Source of the DNA: Gp6-AA40 sp036274155
Lineage (GTDB): Bacteria; Acidobacteriota; Vicinamibacteria; Vicinamibacterales; UBA2999
Length of the DNA: 64,000 nucleotides
NCBI GenBank assembly: GCA_036274155.1
Contig: DASUGH010000158.1
Location: 1 to 64,000 of the forward strand
Direction: 5' to 3'
The stretch's first letter is position 1; every line of letters starts with the position of its first letter. The translations under genes were made by a program, and so were the position numbers. This document shows positions 8,006-15,327 of this stretch, piece after piece. Under the pieces are notes generated by a model, which had not been told where the DNA came from, ran no database searches, and was given only the letters and a program-made list of their open reading frames with translations.

Positions 8006-8057
8006 TCCTGAGCGAGCTATCGGCCGACCGCAGGTTGGCCGATGGCGAGTCGAAGGG
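8006..8057. repeat. Structured intergenic repeat, unit 2
   Basis: Same outer arms as unit 1. The inner stem is ATCGGCC pairing with GGCCGAT. It starts about 75 bases after unit 1. Confidence 0.75.
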
Positions 8058-8074
8058 CTCCCTCACGCCGAATG

Positions 8075-8126
8075 TCCTGAGCGAGTGATTGGTCAGCCGA
8101 AGGCCGACCAATCGCGAGTCGAAGGG
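8075..8126. repeat. Structured intergenic repeat, unit 3
   Basis: Same outer arms. The inner stem is ATTGGTC pairing with GACCAAT. It ends 63 bases before the GIY-YIG gene, so it lies in that gene's leader or promoter region. Confidence 0.75.
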
Positions 8127-8189
8127 GCGTGCAAGAGTTCCGTCGAACGATTTGCCCGACGCGTCAGACGATGCCATCGTCGTCGAGTG

Positions 8190-8534
8190 ATGCATTACGT
8201 CTACTTGCTTCGCTGTGCAGACAACAGCCTTTACGTCGGCGAAACTTCAGACCTCCCCATGCGCGAGCGAGATCACAATGAAGGTCACGGAGGCAGCTAC
8301 ACAGCCAAGAGGCGACCAGTACGCATCGTCTATGCCGAGCAGTACAGCTCGAGAGACGAGGCCTCGAGGCGCGAACGGCAGATCAAGCGTTGGAGCTCGC
8401 GAAAGAAGGAGCTGCTCGTCAGCGGCGACCTCACAACTCTGTCCGGCAGCAGCGAGAGATCACGAATCCGAACCGGGTTCACATGGCAGGACTGGCTGAC
8501 CCTGGCTGCAAAAAACGACTCCGAGTCGCGGTAA
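8190..8534 (+). CDS. GIY-YIG family endonuclease-like protein (UPF0213 type)
   Basis: 114 residues from ATG 8190; a GTG directly before it is the alternative. MHYVYLLRCADNSLYVGETS carries the GIY-YIG equivalents Y-V-Y and Y-V-G. These are followed by the R-x-x-x-H region (RERDHNEGHGG), the TAKRRPV loop, and the E-x-x-x-R-E-R-Q-I-K helix typical of short single-domain members. Those are about 80-100 residues long, so the last 25 residues (RTGFTWQDWLTLAAKNDSES) are an unusual tail and may be read-through. Substrate unknown. This is a common standalone gene, here just right of the prophage remnant and repeats, and may be part of the host chromosome. Confidence 0.8.
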   Translation: MHYVYLLRCADNSLYVGETSDLPMRERDHNEGHGGSYTAKRRPVRIVYAEQYSSRDEASRRERQIKRWSSRKKELLVSGDLTTLSGSSERSRIRTGFTWQDWLTLAAKNDSESR

Positions 8535-8560
8535 TTGGTGAACGTTGGCGCCACCTGATG

Positions 8561-9439
8561 CTAGTTCGGGGACGGCGGTTGGATACGCCGAATTCGGAGC
8601 ACGTCGTAGGAGGCTTCCTCGGCTCGAAGTGTCAGGCCCAGCTGTTCCCGCATGGCAGTCAGCAACCGGGCTTCGCTGGACGGAGCAACCATATCGGGCG
8701 GTGGTGTGGCCCGGAAATCGAACTCTCCACTTAGACCTGTTCGATCCACGACCCGCCGGTCGAACACGCCGACCCATGAGAGCTGTGTCGCCAGCTGCTG
8801 CATGGTGAGACGCCGTCCGGAGAGGGCTATCAGCGCGCCACCATCGGCATTGGTCACGATTGAAATGCCGCACCTCTCCCCGAAAGAGAGAGACCGCACC
8901 ATCGCAGGTTCGGCATCAGCACGCAGCGGTGGATCGGCCGCACACTTTGATTCTGATGGACGCAGGTTCGGACCCCTTGTGCCGTCGGACCGCGCTGCGA
9001 CGAGCGCATAAACTGGACCGACCGCTCGTTCATACGACGCATCCAGCTCGAAGCGAGCCTGTAGCAGCGCCTTCGTCATCGACTGCACACGGCGGTGCGT
9101 GAGTGGTCCATCCGCCGCTCTGGCAGCCACGTCGAACTTGCTGGTTCTCACCCAGCCAGGCACATCGCCGACCACGTCCCTTTCGTTCACCGAGAACGCA
9201 TACGCAATCAGATTCAGAACGGTGGCGTTCGTCACGGTGAGGCCGGACGGTTGCGGCTTGATCAGGTGACGCGCCGTCGAGCCGCTTCGGTTCTCTCTGA
9301 TCGAAGCGGTCTCGAACGTCTCGCGTTCCGCTGTGCCCTGAGCCCCAATCACCGGCGGCGATATAGCTGCCAGACTTGCCGCGACAATCAACACGCGCCA
9401 GTCGATTATGGTTGTCGTTCGCGTCTCGACAACTCGCAT
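8561..9439 (-). CDS. TIGR03435 family protein ('soil' Acidobacteria family), exported
   Basis: 292 residues from ATG 9439; an upstream GTG at 9454 is possible. An N-terminal hydrophobic stretch (WRVLIVAASLAAISPPVIGA) looks like a signal peptide. The body has the family hallmarks: F-x-x-A-S-I-R-E-N near the start, an 'LIAYAF' helix with 'VVGDVPGWVRTSKFDVAA', 'YALVAARSDGTRGPNLRPS', a C...C-x-I/G pair, 'VVDRTGLSGEFDFRATPPPD' and 'LLTAMREQLGLTLRAEEASY'. The family is expanded in Acidobacteria and has no proven function. Here it is a standalone copy; a second copy is fused to a metalloprotease at 35529 and a broken third lies at 31750. Confidence 0.85.
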   Translation of the reverse strand: MRVVETRTTTIIDWRVLIVAASLAAISPPVIGAQGTAERETFETASIRENRSGSTARHLIKPQPSGLTVTNATVLNLIAYAFSVNERDVVGDVPGWVRTSKFDVAARAADGPLTHRRVQSMTKALLQARFELDASYERAVGPVYALVAARSDGTRGPNLRPSESKCAADPPLRADAEPAMVRSLSFGERCGISIVTNADGGALIALSGRRLTMQQLATQLSWVGVFDRRVVDRTGLSGEFDFRATPPPDMVAPSSEARLLTAMREQLGLTLRAEEASYDVLRIRRIQPPSPN

Positions 9440-9486
9440 GGGGCCTTGTAGCACCGCGAAACCTGCGTCAACGATGGCGCGGACGC

Positions 9487-10071
9487 CTAATCCTTCCAGC
9501 CTTCAGGCGGGTTGCTGCCGCTCGCAATCTGACGGGTCTTGTAGAGCCACTGGCCGTTCACCTTGACCCAGGTGGCGTATTCCTTTCCCTGCGTCGTCAT
9601 CTTCATCGGCTCGCCCACTTTGTCCTGACGGTACTCGGTGAAAATGACCTGGGATGTTGCCGTGTCTCCGCGCACGATGATCAGCGGATTGTCGATTGTG
9701 ACGTTGAAAGCGGTCCTCTCGCGCGGCGGTGCAGCCGCAGGAGCCGGCCCGGCGGCAGCCGCCGCGCCGGCCGCAGCGGGCGCTGGAGCGCGGTTGTAAG
9801 CCTGCTTGATGCCTTCTCTGCCCTTGTAATGCCTCGTGCCGAGAATCAACTCACCGTCCTCGGCATAAAAGCTCTCTTCGTTCTGCCGTTCCACTTTCCC
9901 GAAGTTGTAGTAGTAACGCGTGATCTGATCCAGGATCAGCTGGCGATCGATCAGCGTCTGGGCAGTCATCTTGTCTTGTGCATGCACTGTCGGCGTGCCT
10001 GCCAGTGCGACACAGCACAGCCACAACGCGACCAGAGAGACCCCAGCCTGACGAACGGAATTCAATCTCAT
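9487..10071 (-). CDS. Exported SnoaL/NTF2-like protein
   Basis: 194 residues from ATG 10071, with GAGGGGAG about 6 bases upstream. MRLNSVRQAGVSLVALWLCC leads into a Sec signal peptide ending near THVHAQ-type Ala-x-Ala (PTVHAQ). Mature residues fit an NTF2 cone: QLILDQITRYYYNFGKVERQ, 'AEDGELILGTRHYKG', then 'ERTAFNVTIDNPLIIVRGDT' and 'YATWVKVNGQWLYKTRQI'. An Ala/Pro-rich insert (residues about 112-133) lies between strands. Related exported proteins are typical of Acidobacteria and Proteobacteria. Ligand or enzymatic activity cannot be inferred. It is divergent from the PQQ dehydrogenase, sharing the 220-base region that holds repeat unit 4. Confidence 0.75.
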   Translation of the reverse strand: MRLNSVRQAGVSLVALWLCCVALAGTPTVHAQDKMTAQTLIDRQLILDQITRYYYNFGKVERQNEESFYAEDGELILGTRHYKGREGIKQAYNRAPAPAAAGAAAAAGPAPAAAPPRERTAFNVTIDNPLIIVRGDTATSQVIFTEYRQDKVGEPMKMTTQGKEYATWVKVNGQWLYKTRQIASGSNPPEGWKD

Positions 10072-10190
10072 GACCATCTCCCCTCTGTGAACGCGACGGG
10101 TGCCATAAACCCAGAGCAATGGCAAACAGACCTCCGCGGCTTGCTGCTTCGGCCCTATAGGTATAGAGCGTGGTGCGCACGTGACGCAAG

Positions 10191-10242
10191 TCCTGAGCGA
10201 GCCAAGGGGCGGCCAAAGGCCGCCCCTTGGCGAGTCGAAGGA
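10191..10242. repeat. Structured intergenic repeat, unit 4
   Basis: The outer arms CCTGAGCGAG and CGAGTCGAAGGA match units 1-3. The inner stem is a perfect 13-bp inverted repeat CCAAGGGGCGGCC / GGCCGCCCCTTGG with loop AAA. It ends just before a TATAAC (10245-10250) that could be the -10 box of the PQQ dehydrogenase gene, so the repeat may set or interfere with that promoter. Confidence 0.75.
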
Positions 10243-10294
10243 TGCTATAACTGCGGACCCTGGAGTGAGACTGCCCTTCGAGAAGGAGCCCGGA

Positions 10295-12400
10295 ATGTTC
10301 CTGCGTCACGTGAAAGCGCTGATGGCGCTGATCGCGCTCGGATCGGCGATTGGGATATCGGCGACCCTGGCCGGGCAGACCGGTACGGGCTCGTCCACGA
10401 GTGAACCCGAGTGGCGGTTCTTCGGTGGCGACGCCGGCGCGACGCGCTACTCGTCGGCGAATCAGATCACTGCTGCAAACGTCAAGGATCTGCGCGTGGC
10501 CTGGCGCTGGTCGGCGCGGAACTTCGGTACGCGGCCGGCCACCCAGATGCAGGTCAGTCCCCTGATCGTCAATGGCGTGATGTACACGACGGCGGGCGTG
10601 AATCGCGACGTCGTGGCACTCGATGCCGGCACCGGCCAGACGCTGTGGCATTGGCGCCCGACCGGCGAGCTGCTGCGATGGTTCGACATCATCGATTCGC
10701 TCTCGAGAAGCTCCGGTCGCGGCGTCAGCTACTGGTCGGATGGCGCGGGCGACGAACGGATCTTCGTCGTCATGAACAGCTACATGCTCGTCGCGCTCGA
10801 TGCGAAGACCGGGCGACAGGTGTCGAGCTTCGGCAAAGACGGCGTCATCGACCTGGCCGCGAACCTGCGATGGAACGAGCGGCCGGGATTGCCTCGTGAG
10901 GGCCGTGTGTCCAACACCTCTCCCGTCGCCATCGTCGGCAACGTCCTGGTCGCGCCGATCTCGATGCACACGGGCTCGACGCCGAACCTTCCCGGCGCCT
11001 CCATCAACGAACAATGGCCGATGAACATCCCGGGTGACGTGATCGGCTACGACACCCGGACCGGCAAGATGCTGTGGCGCTTCAACGTGATCCCGCGGCC
11101 CGGCGAGGAAGGATCCGACACGTGGCTGACGGCGGATCCCAAAGTCTGGGACGTCCCCGGCGGTCTGAACGCCTGGGCGAAGGAGCGTCCGGAGCTCCGC
11201 GACCGGGCGAACCGGTACACCGGCAACGCCGGCTTCTGGGCGCCCGCCACCGCGGATCCCGAGTTGGGCCTCTTCTACATCCCGACGGAATCTGCGACGA
11301 GCGACTACTACGGCGGGTATCGGCCGGGGAACAACCTCTATGCAAACTCAGTGGTTGCGCTCGATGCGAAGACGGGCAAACGCGTCTGGCACTTCCAGCT
11401 GACTCACCACGACATCTGGGACTTCGACCCGCCCACCGCCCCGATCCTTGCGGACATCACCGTCGAGGGCCGTCCGGTCAAAGCCGTCGTGCAGCTCACG
11501 AAGCAGGGTTTCGTCTTCGTCCTGGATCGCGCCACCGGCAAGCCGGTGTGGCCAATCGAGGAGCGGCCGGTGCCGAAGTCCGATGTGCCGGGCGAATGGA
11601 CGTCGCCCACGCAGCCATTTCCCACCAGGCCTGCCGCCGTCGAAGTGCAGGGCGTGACCGAGAACGATCTCGTGGACTTCACGCCCGAGATCAAGGCCGA
11701 GGCGCTTCGCGTGGCGAGTCAGTATCGTCTCAGCCCTCTCTATACACCGTCGTCGCTGCCGAAGACGGCCGACGGCAAACTCGGGACGTTGTCAGCGCCG
11801 TCCGCGGTCGGCGGCGTCAACTGGCCGGGCGGCGCCATCGATCCTGTCGACGATGTGCTCTATGTCACGAGTCAGAGGACGTTGTACCGCCCCACCGTGG
11901 TCGAAGGATCGCCGAAGACGGGCGTGCTGTATCACGACACCCGCGGCCAGGGCGCAGGCCCGGCACCGACGGTGTTTGGCCTTCCACTCCTCAAGCCTCC
12001 CTACGGGAGTGTCGTAGCCGTCGATTTGAAAACGGGTGAGCGTCTGTGGACGGTGCCGAATGGCAACACTCCCGACAACATCAAGAACAACGCCAGACTC
12101 AAAGGGGTGGAGCTTCCAAACACCGGCGCAAACACGAGAGGCACGGGACTCCTGGTGACCAGTACATTGCTGTTTGGAGGCGAGGGCGGCTCGGCGCCGG
12201 TGCTTCGCGCCTGGGACAAGAAGACCGGTGCGGTGGTTGCGGAAATTCAGATCCCGGGGCCCACCACTGGGTTCCCGGTCACGTACACCAAGGCAGGGCG
12301 GCAGTACATCGCTGTCGCGGTGCGCGCCGGCGACGCCGTGGAAATCGTGGCTCTTGCAGTCCCGGCGGCGACGCCGCCAACCGGCCGCGGAGGACGGTGA
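10295..12400 (+). CDS. PQQ-dependent dehydrogenase (quinoprotein, glucose/alcohol type)
   Basis: About 701 residues from ATG 10295, chosen for the AAGGAG about 9 bases upstream and the signal peptide right after it (MFLRHVKALMALIALGSAIG). The mature protein is an eight-bladed propeller with repeated 'V-V-A-L-D-A-x-T-G-x-x-x-W' tryptophan-docking motifs (VVALDAGTGQTLWHW, VALDAKTGRQV, VVALDAKTGKRVWHF, VFVLDRATGKPVWP, VAVDLKTGERLW). It opens with EWRFFGGDAGATRYS, as in membrane or periplasmic quinoprotein dehydrogenases. It should oxidise a sugar or alcohol and pass electrons to quinone or cytochrome. No C-terminal cytochrome domain (CxxCH) is present. Substrate unknown. It appears to be monocistronic. 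Confidence 0.85.
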   Translation: MFLRHVKALMALIALGSAIGISATLAGQTGTGSSTSEPEWRFFGGDAGATRYSSANQITAANVKDLRVAWRWSARNFGTRPATQMQVSPLIVNGVMYTTAGVNRDVVALDAGTGQTLWHWRPTGELLRWFDIIDSLSRSSGRGVSYWSDGAGDERIFVVMNSYMLVALDAKTGRQVSSFGKDGVIDLAANLRWNERPGLPREGRVSNTSPVAIVGNVLVAPISMHTGSTPNLPGASINEQWPMNIPGDVIGYDTRTGKMLWRFNVIPRPGEEGSDTWLTADPKVWDVPGGLNAWAKERPELRDRANRYTGNAGFWAPATADPELGLFYIPTESATSDYYGGYRPGNNLYANSVVALDAKTGKRVWHFQLTHHDIWDFDPPTAPILADITVEGRPVKAVVQLTKQGFVFVLDRATGKPVWPIEERPVPKSDVPGEWTSPTQPFPTRPAAVEVQGVTENDLVDFTPEIKAEALRVASQYRLSPLYTPSSLPKTADGKLGTLSAPSAVGGVNWPGGAIDPVDDVLYVTSQRTLYRPTVVEGSPKTGVLYHDTRGQGAGPAPTVFGLPLLKPPYGSVVAVDLKTGERLWTVPNGNTPDNIKNNARLKGVELPNTGANTRGTGLLVTSTLLFGGEGGSAPVLRAWDKKTGAVVAEIQIPGPTTGFPVTYTKAGRQYIAVAVRAGDAVEIVALAVPAATPPTGRGGR

Positions 12401-12433
12401 CCCCAGGGGGGTTTGGGATGGGAACTCGTGAAC

Positions 12434-12462
12434 TTGTTGTGAGATCTCACGGATGACATAAT
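12434..12462 (+). promoter_or_regulatory. Candidate promoter with perfect palindrome in the spacer
   Basis: TTGTTG (12434-12439), 17 bases, CATAAT (12457-12462), 17 bases before the kinase ATG at 12479. The spacer contains the perfect 12-bp palindrome GTGAGATCTCAC (12439-12450), well placed for a dimeric repressor. The -35 match is weak. Confidence 0.4.
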
Positions 12463-12478
12463 CCGCCTCCTCAAGCCA

Positions 12479-15202
12479 ATGATTGACAGTGGACGCTCCC
12501 CCGACCAGGAGCCTGCATCCATCGGTCCGTACAGCATCCTGGGCGCGCTGGGTCGCGGCGGGATGGGAACAGTCTATCGCGCGCGCGACTCTCGGCTCGG
12601 CCGTGATGTCGCTCTCAAGGTTCTGCCTGAGGAGCTCCGTCTCACACCTGAACGACGATCCCGCTTCGAACACGAAGCCCGCGTCGTCGCCGCGCTGAAC
12701 CATCCAAACATCGCAGCCCTGTACGGCATCGAAGAAGGGACCACGGGAATCCAGGCGCTGGTTCTCGAACTGGTCGAAGGAAAGTCGCTTGCGGCACGCA
12801 TCGCCGAAGGCCGGCTGGGCCTCGCAGAAGCGCTCGATATCGCCAGGCAGATCGCGCAGGCAGTTGATGCAGCCCACGCAAAGGGCGTCGTCCACCGCGA
12901 TCTGAAGCCCGCCAACATCGTCGTCACACCGACCGGACTGGTGAAAGTCCTCGACTTCGGCATCGCCAAAATGACCGACCCCGCAGGGCCAACGGCCGCC
13001 GAGACCGTGACGGTCACACGCGACGGCGCGATCGTCGGCACCCCTGCATACATGAGCCCCGAGCAAGCGACCGGGCAGAGCGCCGACAAGCGTACGGATA
13101 TCTGGGCGTTCGGCTGTGTGCTTTACGAGATGCTCGCGGGACGCCGGTTATTCGAGGGCGACAACACCACCAGCACACTGGCCGCGGTGCTCACGACGGA
13201 TCCGGACTGGAGCGTGCTGCCGCCACAGGTACCGCCCGCGATTCTTGCGCTGCTGAAACGCTCTCTCGAACGCGATCGGTTGAAGCGATTGGGTGACATG
13301 GCGGCGATTCGCTTCGCGCTCGAAGACATCGCGGCGTTCGCGCCGCCAGCTGTCGCAGCGCTCGAACATCGGGGCGCCAGTCCGCCGGCTTCCTCGCTGA
13401 CCGCTGATGCCGGGCTGGTCGCAGCCATTGCGGGACGTCGTCGGGCCGGGCTCGCACTTGCCACGCTTGCTGTGATCGTCACCGTCGCCGGGAGCGTCTA
13501 CGTCGCGACACGAAACACCACACGAGCCTCGCCCGCGGCCGCCTTCTCACTGAAAGACTTTGAGCCGGTTCGGCTCACCACGACTGGCAACGCCGCGCTG
13601 CCAACCATCTCCGAAGACGGGCGCTACGTGGTGTACGTCCAGCGCGATCGCGGAGCGGACAGCCTGTGGATCCGACAGACGGCGACCACGAGCAACGTTC
13701 AGATCGTGCCGCCCCGGGCCAACGTGCAGATCAAGGGCGCGACGGTCACGCCGGACAGCAGCTCCGTCGATTTCGTGACGCTCGAGCGGGGCGGACGATC
13801 CGCGTCGAGCCTCTGGCGCGTACCGATCGTGGGTGGGACACAAGCACGGCCACTTATCGACAATGTGTTCAGCCGGACCACGTGGTCTCCCGACGGAAAG
13901 CGAATGGCGTTCATCCGCTCCGGCGCGGACACATCACTGGTCATCGCCGATGCTGATGGCGGGAACGAGCAAGCGCTGGTTGTCAGGCGCCCCCCCGATC
14001 CGGTGTTTCTCGCTCTCGACCGTAACGTGCCGGCGTGGTCTCCTGATGGGCGGGTGATCGTCGCCGCAGGCGGCAGCTTTGAACCCGGAGCATTGACCGG
14101 CTACACGCTCTTCACCAGCGTGGATGACGGCTCCGTGCGCGCAGTGCCGCAAAGTCCAGTGGGAACTGGCAGGTGGCTCGACGACACGTCGCTGCTCTGG
14201 AGTCGACCAGCTCGGCTGGGCGCCCCGTCTCAATTGTGGCGACTTTCGTACCCGGACGGGGAGCTGACGCGCCTGACGAACGACCTGAGCAACTATGAGA
14301 GTTTGAGTCTCACGGCCGGTCGTGACAGTTTCGTCGCGGCGCGCACTGAGACAAGCGCGGCGATCTGGATGGCCGATCGCACGGGAACCAACGAGCGCGA
14401 GGTCCTGTCGAACGTGAATCCTCCGGGATTTTCAGGGCTCGACCTGGCGTGGGCCAAAGACCGCCTCCTCTACCCGACGCGCAGGGATGACGAGAGGTCG
14501 ATTTCCGCCTTCTCGCCTGAACTTGGGACCAGCGAAGAGATCCTGTCTCCGGCCTGCTGTTTTGGCGCGACATCTGACGGCCGCACGATCGTCTACCTCT
14601 CGTGGGGAGAACCTCGGACGCTCGGAACGATCTGGAGAGCGGACGTCGACGGTCGTCGAGCGATACAGATCGGTCCAGCGACGACCTGGGTACGCGTGAC
14701 GCCCGACGATCGGAACGTCGTGTACATACAGATCAATACAGGGGAGTTGTGGAGCGTCCCGCTCGAAGGAGGCACCCGCGTGCCGCTCGCGAAGTTGCCC
14801 GCGAGTGCGCGGGCGCCAGACCTGTCGCCCGACGGCAAGTCGCTCGCGTTCGTCGCATCGAATCAGGAACTACCGTCGATTGTCGTCTGCCGTCTGCCCG
14901 GGTGCACGTCGCAGCAATGGTTGACACCTCCGGGGCTGACGTCGGAGCCTGATGGAGGGGCAATCCGATGGACGCCGGACAATCGGGCGGTCGCCTATGT
15001 CAACGTCCAATCGAAGCCAAACATCTGGCTTCAGCCGCTCAATGACTCGGCGCCGTACCAGCTTACGCACTTTACCGACGGTCGCCAGATTCCCGACTTC
15101 GCCTGGTCGCGCGACGGCAATCGCCTCGCCATTTTGCGCGCGACGAGCACGACCGACATCGTCCTGTTCAAGCGCCTGCGACGCTCCCCCTCCACCGACT
15201 GA
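12479..15202 (+). CDS. Membrane Ser/Thr protein kinase with PD40/TolB-like propeller
   Basis: 907 residues. The kinase domain occupies about 17-290: glycine loop LGRGGMGTVYRA (residues 24-35), Lys47 in DVALKVLP, HRDLKPAN near 139, DFG near 159, and an APE-like AYMSPEQ. All Hanks-type catalytic residues are present, so it should be active. A single membrane span at about 323-345 (GLALATLAVIVTVAGSVYVA) is followed by an outside region of about 560 residues. This has repeated WSPDGKRMAF, WSPDGRVIVA and LSPDGKSLAF motifs of PD40/TolB-type beta-propellers, probably a sensor. This kinase-propeller layout is a hallmark of Acidobacteria. The start has no close alternative. It is similar to the kinase at 18203 but without its N-terminal helical extension. 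Confidence 0.9.
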   Translation: MIDSGRSPDQEPASIGPYSILGALGRGGMGTVYRARDSRLGRDVALKVLPEELRLTPERRSRFEHEARVVAALNHPNIAALYGIEEGTTGIQALVLELVEGKSLAARIAEGRLGLAEALDIARQIAQAVDAAHAKGVVHRDLKPANIVVTPTGLVKVLDFGIAKMTDPAGPTAAETVTVTRDGAIVGTPAYMSPEQATGQSADKRTDIWAFGCVLYEMLAGRRLFEGDNTTSTLAAVLTTDPDWSVLPPQVPPAILALLKRSLERDRLKRLGDMAAIRFALEDIAAFAPPAVAALEHRGASPPASSLTADAGLVAAIAGRRRAGLALATLAVIVTVAGSVYVATRNTTRASPAAAFSLKDFEPVRLTTTGNAALPTISEDGRYVVYVQRDRGADSLWIRQTATTSNVQIVPPRANVQIKGATVTPDSSSVDFVTLERGGRSASSLWRVPIVGGTQARPLIDNVFSRTTWSPDGKRMAFIRSGADTSLVIADADGGNEQALVVRRPPDPVFLALDRNVPAWSPDGRVIVAAGGSFEPGALTGYTLFTSVDDGSVRAVPQSPVGTGRWLDDTSLLWSRPARLGAPSQLWRLSYPDGELTRLTNDLSNYESLSLTAGRDSFVAARTETSAAIWMADRTGTNEREVLSNVNPPGFSGLDLAWAKDRLLYPTRRDDERSISAFSPELGTSEEILSPACCFGATSDGRTIVYLSWGEPRTLGTIWRADVDGRRAIQIGPATTWVRVTPDDRNVVYIQINTGELWSVPLEGGTRVPLAKLPASARAPDLSPDGKSLAFVASNQELPSIVVCRLPGCTSQQWLTPPGLTSEPDGGAIRWTPDNRAVAYVNVQSKPNIWLQPLNDSAPYQLTHFTDGRQIPDFAWSRDGNRLAILRATSTTDIVLFKRLRRSPSTD

Positions 15203-15327
15203 CCACCAATCACCGGTGGTTCAAGCGCGCTAAGGTCTCTGTGCCCGCCCGAACCGATCCATGCGAGGTTGCTCCACACTGTCCTGCTTCGCGTGCGCAG
15301 TAGCATAAGCCTGGGAAAAGAGGCGCC

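Larger units (their letters stand above)
7703..8189. other. Intergenic region with attachment-like repeat and four hairpins
   Basis: No gene. 7703-7841 shows nothing recognisable. 7842-7872 is the tRNA-3'-end-like repeat. 7883-7915 is a strong short-loop hairpin, and 7931-8126 carries three copies of a structured repeat described separately. A GC-rich stretch follows, leading to the GIY-YIG gene at 8190. Confidence 0.7.

Noticed and set aside
7931..8126. Three regularly spaced repeats resembling a CRISPR array
   Set aside because: The repeats are split arms around paired inner stems, the 'spacers' are not unique protospacer-like sequences, there are only three units, and no cas gene is present.
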